This document shows positions 31,560-39,969 of a stretch of DNA of 64,000 nucleotides, piece by piece. The notes beneath the pieces were generated by a model. It was not told the DNA's origin, searched no databases, and saw only the letters and a list, made by a program, of their open reading frames with translations. The stretch is from Bacteroidia bacterium (GTDB lineage Bacteria; Bacteroidota; Bacteroidia; B-17B0; Aurantibacillaceae): NCBI GenBank assembly GCA_020846335.1, contig JADLED010000038.1, positions 27,500-91,499 of the forward strand. The letters run 5' to 3'. A program made the position numbers and the translations under genes. Every line of letters starts with the position of its first letter. The first letter of the stretch is position 1.

Positions 31560-31979
31560 ATGCAAAAATTAATTTTAAGTTTTTTAGTGTTTGTTAGTCT
31601 GCTTAGTAAGGCGCAAAACAAGCAGGTAAACATTGTTCTTGGGCTAATGAGCATTCAGGAAACAGCCTGGAACAACGGCGACCTAAAGGGTTTTATGGAA
31701 CATTACTGGAAAAGCGACAGTCTTAAATTTATTGGCAGCAAAGGCATTACCTACGGTTGGCAAAAAACGCTCGACAATTATTTAAAGAGCTATCCTACCA
31801 AAGAGGCCATGGGCGTTTTAAAATTTACAATAATTGAAGCAAGCCAACTTTCGAAAGAAAGTATTTACATAATTGGCAAATGGCAATTAACCAAAGAGAA
31901 GCCCGTTGGCGGACATTTTACATTACTTTGGAAAAAGATAAATGGCAAATGGGTAATTGTAGCCGACCACACCAGTTAG
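31560..31979 (+). CDS. DUF4440/SnoaL-like exported protein
   Basis: IQETAWNNGDLKGFMEHYWKSDSLKFIG ... HFTLLWKKINGKWVIVADHTS. Confidence 0.8.
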   Translation: MQKLILSFLVFVSLLSKAQNKQVNIVLGLMSIQETAWNNGDLKGFMEHYWKSDSLKFIGSKGITYGWQKTLDNYLKSYPTKEAMGVLKFTIIEASQLSKESIYIIGKWQLTKEKPVGGHFTLLWKKINGKWVIVADHTS

Positions 31980-31981
31980 TT

Positions 31982-32194
31982 ATGACAATTGAACCCGGTT
32001 TATACCAGCATTACAAAGGCAACATTTACGAAGTAATTGGAATTGCCCGGCATAGCGAAACCCTTGAAGAACTGGTGGTTTATAAAGCCACCTATCAAAA
32101 AGAGGGCGAAAATTTATGGGTACGGCCACTTGCCATGTTTATAGAAAGCATTGAAAAAGACGGGCGTGCAATCAAAAGGTTTACTAAACTGTAA
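31982..32194 (+). CDS. DUF1653 domain protein
   Basis: PGLYQHYKGNIYEVIGIARHSETLEELVVYKATY...LWVRPLAMFIE. Confidence 0.88.
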   Translation: MTIEPGLYQHYKGNIYEVIGIARHSETLEELVVYKATYQKEGENLWVRPLAMFIESIEKDGRAIKRFTKL

Positions 32195-32262
32195 CAATTA
32201 AGTGCGCTTAAACGTCTTAATCTTAGGCTGTTAAAAAAGACAAAAGACTGAAAATTAATTAG

Positions 32263-32289
32263 TTGATTTTTAAGCTTTTGTTATCTTTG
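32263..32289 (+). promoter_or_regulatory. Bacteroidota-type promoter for uppS
   Basis: TTG-N16-TATCTTTG, ~20 nt upstream of the uppS ATG. Confidence 0.55.
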
Positions 32290-32309
32290 CCAACGCCTCA
32301 AAAAAAGGA

Positions 32310-33056
32310 ATGGATTTAAAGCACTCTATCAATAAAAACAACATCCCCCAGCACGTGGCCATTATTATGGACGGAAACGGGCGTTGGGCCAAGCAACACG
32401 GCGAGGACCGTATTTTTGGGCACCACGAGGGCGTTAACTCAGTTCGCGAAATTGTGGAAGCCTGTGGCGAAGTGGGTGTTAAATACCTGACTTTGTATGC
32501 TTTTAGCACCGAAAACTGGAACAGGCCAAAAGATGAGGTGGATGCCCTGATGGAACTTTTGGTTTCCACCATTAGTTTAGAGGCCATTAACCTTCACAAA
32601 AAAGGCGTTAGGCTTCAGGTAATTGGCGATGTGGAAAGCCTTCCCGCTTCCTGCCAAAAAGAACTTCAGGAGTCGATGGACCTAACTGCCAACAACACCA
32701 CCGTTACCCTGATTCTTGCTTTGAGTTACTCCAGTAAATGGGAAATTGCCGATGCTGTTAAAAAAATTGCGCGTAAAATTGAAGAAGGCACCCATAAAAG
32801 TTCCGACATTACTTCCAAACTGATTGAAGAAAACCTGAATACCAAAAACTATCCCGACCCTGAATTGATGATACGCACCAGCGGCGAACACCGCATCAGC
32901 AATTTTTTATTGTGGCAACTGGCTTATGCCGAATTTTATTTTACCGATGTGCTTTGGCCCGATTTCAGAAAGAACGAATTTTTTAAAGCCATCATTTCTT
33001 ACCAAAACCGCGAACGCCGCTTCGGTAAAACCAGCGAGCAAATATCCAGCAATTAA
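32310..33056 (+). CDS. uppS: isoprenyl transferase (undecaprenyl diphosphate synthase)
   Basis: PQHVAIIMDGNGRWAKQ; YAFSTENWNRPKDEV; ELMIRTSGEHRISNFLLWQLAYAEFYFTDVLWPDF. Confidence 0.95.
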   Translation: MDLKHSINKNNIPQHVAIIMDGNGRWAKQHGEDRIFGHHEGVNSVREIVEACGEVGVKYLTLYAFSTENWNRPKDEVDALMELLVSTISLEAINLHKKGVRLQVIGDVESLPASCQKELQESMDLTANNTTVTLILALSYSSKWEIADAVKKIARKIEEGTHKSSDITSKLIEENLNTKNYPDPELMIRTSGEHRISNFLLWQLAYAEFYFTDVLWPDFRKNEFFKAIISYQNRERRFGKTSEQISSN

Positions 33057-35641
33057 TGATCAAAAAAATTTATAGCATCCTGTTTTTACTGGGTATTTAT
33101 TCCGGCTATATGGCGCAGAATAAGGACAGTCTTTTTTTGGAAACACTCCGGGTTAAGAAAAAATACCGCATTGCCAACATCGAAATTACCGGCGCCGACA
33201 ACACCGATAAAAACGTGATCAGTCTGCTCTCAGGTCTTAGCAAGGGCGATGAAATTACCGTGCCCGGCGAAAAGCTTCAGGAGGCCATTAAAAAATTATG
33301 GAAACAGGGCCTTTTTGAAGACGTTCAGATACTAAAAGACAAAGTAATTGGCAACGACATTTTTTTAACCATTCACTTATTGTAGCGTCCACGCCTTTCA
33401 CGCTACAAATTTTCGGGGGACGTAAGAAGAGGAGAAGCCGATGACATTCGTGGTAAAATACGTTTGGTAAAAGAAAAAGTGGTAACCGATTTTATGATTG
33501 GCAGCATTAAAAACACCGTGCACGATTATTACCTCGACAAAGGTTATTACTTTAATACCGTAGAAGTTATTCAAACCAAAGATACACTTAGAATACCTCA
33601 CACCATTTTAAACATTAAAGTTACCAAAGGCCAAAAAGTGCGCATTAAGGATGTGAACATTTATGGCAACACGGTTTTTAAAGACTGGCAGTTGCGCCAC
33701 AAACTTGAAGACAGCAAAGCCTTTCGCTGGTACTTTTTAAAGTCGGGTAAATACCTCGAAGAAAACCTGCACAAGGATTTACCAGCCATTGCCGAAAAAT
33801 ACAATTCAAAAGGCTACCGCGATGCCCGCGTGGTAAAAGACACCGTGTATTTTGTTGCGCCCAACCGCGTGGCCATTGATATTACTGTGGATGAGGGCCA
33901 CCGCTATTATTTTGGAAATTTTAAATGGTTTGGTAATACCAAATACCGCAGCGGACAGTTAGACACGATTCTCAACATCCGTCCGGGTGAGGTGTTTGAC
34001 CAAAGCAAACTCGAACAAAAATTATTTATGAACCCCAACGGCTACGACATTTCGAGCCTTTATCTTGACGATGGTTATTTGTTTTTTCAGGTAAACGAAC
34101 AGGAAAGTAATGTTCATAACGATACCATTGATTTTGACGTGTTGATGTACGAAGGCAAACAAGCCACCATAAACAAAGTAACTGTTAAGGGCAACGATAA
34201 AACCAACGACCACGTAATTTACCGCGAAATCAGAACCAAGCCGGGTCAGTTGTTCCGCCGCTCCGATATTATCCGCACCAACCGCGAACTGGCTCAGTTA
34301 GGTTATTTCGACCCTGAAAAACTGAATGTTGTGCCAACACCTAATGCCGCTGATGGCACTGTGGACATAGAATACACGGTTGAGGAAAAACCCAGCGACC
34401 AGATTGAGTTGAGTGGTGGCTGGGGCGGACGTTCCAATGCCAGCTCGGGCACACAAACCGGTTTAGGCATTATTGGTACATTGGGAGTTACCTTTAATAA
34501 CTTTTCGGCTAAAAATATTTTTAAGAAAGAGGCCTGGAGACCTTTGCCTAGCGGGGACGGGCAGCGTTTGAGTCTGCGCGCACAAACCAATGGTATCTAT
34601 TATCAATCCTACAATTTTTCGTTTACCGAACCATGGCTGGGTGGCAAAAAGCCAAATTCATTAACCGTGTCTGCATTCCACTCGCTATTTAACTCTACCG
34701 GCGCCACCAAATATGTGAACACCGATGCAGGCAAAGTAATTAACCCCGACCGCTCAAGCATGAGTATTATTGGCGGTTCGGTGGGATTGGGCAAGCGCTT
34801 AAAATGGCCCGACAACTTTTTTAACATGTACGCCCACATAAGTTACAACTATTACGACCTTATTAAGTATAATGTATTTGGCTTCTCTTCGGGCTATGCC
34901 AACGATTTGAATTTCGGCGTTAATATTTCTCGTAACTCTATTGATGCGCCCATTTATCCTAAATCAGGTTCCAATTTTGTGCTGAGCGGACAGTTTACCC
35001 CGCCCTATTCCAGCTTTAACGGCAAAGATTACACCAATCTTACCGATGAGCAGCGCTACAAATTTATTGAGTATCAAAAATATAAAATCACTGCCGAGTG
35101 GTTTACACAACTTACCAATAAAAAAGCAGCCGAGGGCAAAGAAGCCCGTAATCTGGTGTTAAGAACCAAAGTGGGTTATGGCTTTTTGGGTTATTATCAA
35201 AAAGCGGTTGGTTTCTCGCCTTTTGAGCGTTTTTACATGGGTGGCAGCGGTATCAGTGGTTTCCAGAATTTTGTGGCCCGCGAAATTATTGCCCTCAGGG
35301 GCTATAAGGACAATTCAGTTTCATCGAGTTTTGGCGACCCAATTTGTGCGCGCTATACCATGGAATTGCGCTATCCGGTTAGTTTAAACCCTCAGGCCAC
35401 CATATTTGTTTTAGGATTTGCTGAGGCCGGTAATACCTGGGCCAACTTTAAAACCTTTAATCCGTTTCAGGTTAAACGCAGTGCGGGGGTTGGTTTAAGA
35501 GTGTTTTTACCAATGTTTGGTTTGTTGGGCATCGACTACGGCTGGGGCTTTGATAAAATACCCGGAAGCACCGATGCCAGCAATGGTAATGGCAAAGGGC
35601 AGTTCCATTTTACCATTGGCGGAACACTGGGCGAGTTGTAA
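33056..35641 (+). pseudogene. bamA: outer membrane assembly factor BamA, interrupted by one in-frame TAG at 33383-33385
   Basis: ORFs 33056..33385 and 33464..35641 share a frame; readthrough gives ...IFLTIHLL*RPRLSRYKFSGDVRRGEADDIRGKIRLVKEKVV...; POTRA and C-terminal beta-barrel intact; start overlaps uppS stop (TAATG). Confidence 0.85.
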
Positions 35642-35710
35642 CAAAAAATGTTAATTAAACGATAAATTGTATATTGGCACGTTTTATGTGTGACTATAAA
35701 AAGTAAAAAA

Positions 35711-36238
35711 ATGACACGGAAAATAACCTTATTTTTTTTGTTGCTGTTTTGTTTAAACAGCCTCTTTTCGCAAACAGGAGCTGCCAAATTTGGCTATGTG
35801 GACACGGATTACATTCTGAGCCAGATACCTGAATACAAGGCCGCACAAAGTGAGCTCGACAAAACAAGTGTGCAATGGCAAAAAGAAATTGATGCTAAGT
35901 TTTCGGAAATAGACAAACTCTACAAAGCCTATCAGGCCGATGCCATTTTGCTAACCGACGACATGAAGAAAAAACGTGAAAACGAAATCATCAACAAGGA
36001 AAAGGAAGTAAAAGACTTGCAAAAACAACGTTTTGGTGCCGATGGCGAATTGTTTAAAAAACGTCAGGAATTGGTAAAACCCATTCAGGACAAGGTGTAC
36101 AATGGCATTAAAGCCGTTGCCGAAAAAAACGCTTTAGGTTTTATCCTAGACAAAAGCGGGCAGGTATCTATTTTATATGCCAATCCAAAATATGATAAAA
36201 GTGACGATGTGTTAGTTTTCCTAGGATATAAAAAGTAA
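35711..36238 (+). CDS. OmpH/Skp family periplasmic chaperone
   Basis: KFGYVDTDYILSQIPEYKAAQSELDK...VLVFLGYKK. Confidence 0.88.
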   Translation: MTRKITLFFLLLFCLNSLFSQTGAAKFGYVDTDYILSQIPEYKAAQSELDKTSVQWQKEIDAKFSEIDKLYKAYQADAILLTDDMKKKRENEIINKEKEVKDLQKQRFGADGELFKKRQELVKPIQDKVYNGIKAVAEKNALGFILDKSGQVSILYANPKYDKSDDVLVFLGYKK

Positions 36239-36273
36239 ATTTGAAACCTCAATTTAACCAAGAAATAAAATAA

Positions 36274-36897
36274 ATGAAAACAACTATTAAAAAAGCGGTA
36301 TTTACAGTTGCGGCCATTAGCTGTTTAACTTTTGCCCAAGCCCAAAAAATAGCGCATTTAAGTTTTGACTCGCTCATCAGCCTTATGCCCGAAACAAAAA
36401 CCGCCTCGGAGGCTGCCCAAAATTATTTAAAAGGTCTCGAGCAGGAACTCACTGCCATGCAAACCGAATTTGATGGCAAGTACAAAGACTATCAGGAAAA
36501 AGAACCTACCATGACAGAACCTGTTAAACAAAGCCGCATGGCAGACTTACAACAATTACAAACACGTATTCAGGAATTTCAGCGTCAGGCCGAAGTAGAC
36601 TACAAACGCAAACAAGCCGAATTAACCACCCCAATTGTTGACAAAGCAAAAAAAGGAATTGAAATGGTTGCTAAAGAAGGCGGATACAAATACGTGTTGG
36701 ATACAAGCTACGAAAGAACTTCGGTACTTTACAGCGAAGCATCTGACGATATTTTATTGTCCGTTAAAAAGAAATTAGACAGCATGCCTTTGGCCAGCAT
36801 TCCGGGTGCTGCAATGCCAGGTACCGGTGGAATTAAACCGGCTCCTGCTCCAAGCGGCGGCAGCAAACCTCCCGCTCCTAACAAAGGCGGCAGATAA
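36274..36897 (+). CDS. OmpH/Skp family periplasmic chaperone
   Basis: KIAHLSFDSLISLMPETKTASEAAQNYLKGLEQEL...YKYVLDTS; Pro/Gly-rich tail. Confidence 0.88.
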   Translation: MKTTIKKAVFTVAAISCLTFAQAQKIAHLSFDSLISLMPETKTASEAAQNYLKGLEQELTAMQTEFDGKYKDYQEKEPTMTEPVKQSRMADLQQLQTRIQEFQRQAEVDYKRKQAELTTPIVDKAKKGIEMVAKEGGYKYVLDTSYERTSVLYSEASDDILLSVKKKLDSMPLASIPGAAMPGTGGIKPAPAPSGGSKPPAPNKGGR

Positions 36898-36916
36898 TAA
36901 CGCTTTAAACAAGTTT

Positions 36917-36948
36917 AAGACTGAAAATTTTTTTCAGTCTTTTTTTTT
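36917..36948 (+). terminator. intrinsic terminator after ompH pair
   Basis: AAGACTGAAAA-TTT-TTTTCAGTCTTTTTTTTT. Confidence 0.85.
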
Positions 36949-36966
36949 GCCGTAATTTACATACCT

Positions 36967-38430
36967 ATGCAAGCGCTTTCGATATACAATACCCTCAGCC
37001 GAAAAAAAGAAGAATTTAAAGCCCTTAATCCCCCATTCGTTGGCCTTTATGTGTGCGGACCTACTGTTTACAGCGATGTTCATTTGGGTAATTGCCGCAC
37101 CTTTATTTCTTTTGATTTAATTTATCGTTACCTGCTGCATTTGGGTTACAAAGTACGCTATGTGCGCAACATTACCGATGCCGGGCATTTGGAGGGCGAC
37201 CGCGACGAAGGCGATGATAAGTTTGCAAAAAAAGCCAAGCTCGAACAGGTGGAACCTATGGAAATTGTGCAAAAATACACCGTAGGTTTTCACGAAGTTT
37301 TAGGCGCCTTTAATACCTTACCTCCCAGTATTGAACCTACTGCCACCGGCCACATTTGCGAACAGATTGAAATGATAAAGCAAATTATGGTCAATGGTTT
37401 AGCCTACGAAGTAAATGGCACTGTTTATTTTGACGTTGAAAAATACAGCAGCGAATTTAATTATGGTCAGCTTACCAACCGCAAGCTCGAAGAATTGTTG
37501 GAAGGCTCGCGCGAACTCAACGGACAGGATGAAAAAAAAGGAAAACTTGATTTTGCCTTGTGGATTGCGGCCAAGCCCGAAACGTTGATGCGTTGGCCTT
37601 CGCCATGGGGTTGGGGTTTTCCGGGATGGCACATTGAGTGCTCGGCCATGAGCCGCAAATACTTAGGCGATACCTTTGACATACACGGTGGTGGAATGGA
37701 TTTACAAGCAACGCACCACACCAACGAAATTGCACAATCGCAAGCTTGTTACCATAAAACTCCGGTAAATTATTGGATGCACACCAACATGCTTACCGTA
37801 AACGGTGTTCGCATGTCGAAAAGTGCTGGCAATGGATTTTTACCCAGCGAATTATTTACCGGCAATCATCCTTTGTTAGATAAAGGTTACGCCCCAATGG
37901 CTGTGCGTTTTTTTATGCTACAAACACATTACCGCAGCACACTCGATTTTAGCAACGAGGCGCTGCAGGCCAGCGAAAAAGGATTTGAACGCCTGATGGA
38001 CAGCTACACCACACTTCAAAACCTGAAAGCATCAAACGCTTCATCCGAAAACATTACAGAGCTTCAGACTAAATGTTATGAAGCCATGAACGATGATTTT
38101 AATACCTCCATATTAATAGCGCATTTGTTTGAAGCTGTTAGAATAATTAATTCGGCCAACGATTTAAAAACCAATCTTACTCAGGCCGATATTGATTTGC
38201 TTAAAAAAATATACAACGATTTTGTATTCAGTATTCTGGGTCTTAAAACCGAAGAAAGCAATCAAAAAACAGATGCCGCTCTGGCTAAAGTTATTGGTCA
38301 CATGCTCGATATGCGAACAAGGGCTAAGACGGAAAAGAATTTTAAACTCAGCGATGAAATACGCGACAAATTAATTGAAGCCGGTATTCAAATAAAAGAT
38401 ACCCGCGAAGGAAGTACCTGGAAAATTTAG
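36967..38430 (+). CDS. cysS: cysteinyl-tRNA synthetase
   Basis: VGLYVCGPTVYSDVHLGNCRTFISFD; GWHIECSAMSRKYLG; MSKSAGNG. Confidence 0.95.
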   Translation: MQALSIYNTLSRKKEEFKALNPPFVGLYVCGPTVYSDVHLGNCRTFISFDLIYRYLLHLGYKVRYVRNITDAGHLEGDRDEGDDKFAKKAKLEQVEPMEIVQKYTVGFHEVLGAFNTLPPSIEPTATGHICEQIEMIKQIMVNGLAYEVNGTVYFDVEKYSSEFNYGQLTNRKLEELLEGSRELNGQDEKKGKLDFALWIAAKPETLMRWPSPWGWGFPGWHIECSAMSRKYLGDTFDIHGGGMDLQATHHTNEIAQSQACYHKTPVNYWMHTNMLTVNGVRMSKSAGNGFLPSELFTGNHPLLDKGYAPMAVRFFMLQTHYRSTLDFSNEALQASEKGFERLMDSYTTLQNLKASNASSENITELQTKCYEAMNDDFNTSILIAHLFEAVRIINSANDLKTNLTQADIDLLKKIYNDFVFSILGLKTEESNQKTDAALAKVIGHMLDMRTRAKTEKNFKLSDEIRDKLIEAGIQIKDTREGSTWKI

Positions 38431-38432
38431 GC

Positions 38433-39275
38433 ATGAGAAAAGTAGTTTTAATAGTAGGTACTTTGGCATTGCTGGCCGGAATACTAAGCCTATGCACACC
38501 CGAAAAACCTGCACAGGAAGAGCACAAAACAGTGGACCTGCCGCCCGAAGTAAAACTGGCACCCATGATAAATTATTCAGTCGTAAATAAATTTCCGCAC
38601 GATGTAAATTGTTTTACCGAAGGCTTTTTATTTCACAACAATCAATTGCTCGAAAGCTCAGGCGCGCCGGAACAATTTCCACTCTGCAAATCCAACTTTG
38701 GCGTGCTTGATTTAAAAACCGGTAAGCTGGAACAAAAAGGCGAGTTGGATAGAAAAATCTATTTTGGTGAAGGGATTTTGGTGTTGAACAATTTACTCTA
38801 CCAACTCACTTACACCAATCAAATTGGTTTTATTTACGATGCCAAAACCTACGAACGCAAAGGCCAGTTTAATTATGCCAACCGCGAAGGCTGGGGTATG
38901 ACGACAGATGGCAAACACATGATTATGAGCGATGGCACAAACGAACTGACTTATCTTAATCCTTCCGATTTTACAGTGCTTAAAAAACTAGGCGTGAAAG
39001 AAAACGGATTTGCGCTTGATCACATCAACGAACTGGAATACATTAAAGGCTATATTTATGCCAATGTGTGGTTAACGAATTACATTGTTAAGATTGACCC
39101 AAACGATGGCAACGTAATTGGTAAGTTGGATTTGACCGCATTGCAAAGCGATGCCCGAGAAGGCAACGTAACTATTGCCGAAATGAATGGCATTGCCTAC
39201 GACTCTATTAACGACAAAATTCTGGTTACCGGCAAGCTGTGGCCAAAGGTTTACGAAATCAGTTTTCCTCATTAA
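38433..39275 (+). CDS. glutaminyl-peptide cyclotransferase
   Basis: FPHDVNCFTEGFLFHNNQLLESSGAPEQ; LDLKTGKLEQKGELDRKIYFGEGI; NELEYIKGYIYANVW. Confidence 0.9.
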   Translation: MRKVVLIVGTLALLAGILSLCTPEKPAQEEHKTVDLPPEVKLAPMINYSVVNKFPHDVNCFTEGFLFHNNQLLESSGAPEQFPLCKSNFGVLDLKTGKLEQKGELDRKIYFGEGILVLNNLLYQLTYTNQIGFIYDAKTYERKGQFNYANREGWGMTTDGKHMIMSDGTNELTYLNPSDFTVLKKLGVKENGFALDHINELEYIKGYIYANVWLTNYIVKIDPNDGNVIGKLDLTALQSDAREGNVTIAEMNGIAYDSINDKILVTGKLWPKVYEISFPH

Positions 39276-39408
39276 ATTTAGTTACACTTCGGGGCTCTCA
39301 GGTTAAGCAATTGAAACGCCTGCCCTAAAGTCCTACAACTTATCCACAGAACACCACTTTTACTTTCGCATCCCATAAAATTTATTTTTCTTTATGTAAA
39401 TTATTCGC

Positions 39409-39960
39409 ATGAGAACCTTCATCTATACTATAGCATTCAGCGCCCTGTCGGCAATGCTTTGCGCGCAAAACACATTTGTAAAAGGCTACATCCTCACCGA
39501 AAAAGGCGACACGATTAAAGGTGAAGTGCGTCTTAACGCAAAAAAAGAAGGTGATAATTATTACAAGGTGTTTTTTAAAGACAACAATGGAATGCAAAAA
39601 AACTACAAACCCGAAAAAACAAAGGGTTATGGTTTTGAGAACAAACATTTTGTATCGATGGAATCGGACGGAGAAGTAAAATACTTTGAAATAGTGGTTA
39701 AGGGTTCGCTTAGTTTGTATAAAATTATGCAGGAAGTAATGAAAATGAACGAGCTGTTTTTTGAAGCCGAATATTACCTCACTACCGAAGGCGAAAACAA
39801 GCCTATTGCAGTAAAAGAAAGTAAGTTTAAAAAACAGATTACCGAACTAATGAAAGATAATGCCGAACTTGCTGCTTCTTATGCCGAAGAAAAAAAGTTT
39901 GACCTCGAAAAAGCCACTGACCTCTTTAAAAGTTACAACGCCTGGAAAGCAGGCAAATAA
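39409..39960 (+). CDS. hypothetical exported protein
   Basis: 183 aa ORF, signal peptide, FVKGYILTEKGDTIKGEVRLNAKKEGDNYYKVFFKD. Confidence 0.7.
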   Translation: MRTFIYTIAFSALSAMLCAQNTFVKGYILTEKGDTIKGEVRLNAKKEGDNYYKVFFKDNNGMQKNYKPEKTKGYGFENKHFVSMESDGEVKYFEIVVKGSLSLYKIMQEVMKMNELFFEAEYYLTTEGENKPIAVKESKFKKQITELMKDNAELAASYAEEKKFDLEKATDLFKSYNAWKAGK

Positions 39961-39969
39961 TCCCCACTT

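Noticed and set aside
33383-33385. Genome-wide TAG recoding (e.g. reassigned amber)
   Set aside because: Several other genes in the window end normally at TAG (kup, cysS, the RelE/ParE toxin, the 46386 gene), so wholesale reassignment is not supported
39340-39348. Perfect DnaA box TTATCCACA upstream of the 39409 gene
   Set aside because: Single site with no cluster, no AT-rich unwinding region and no dnaA/dnaN context; compatible with chance
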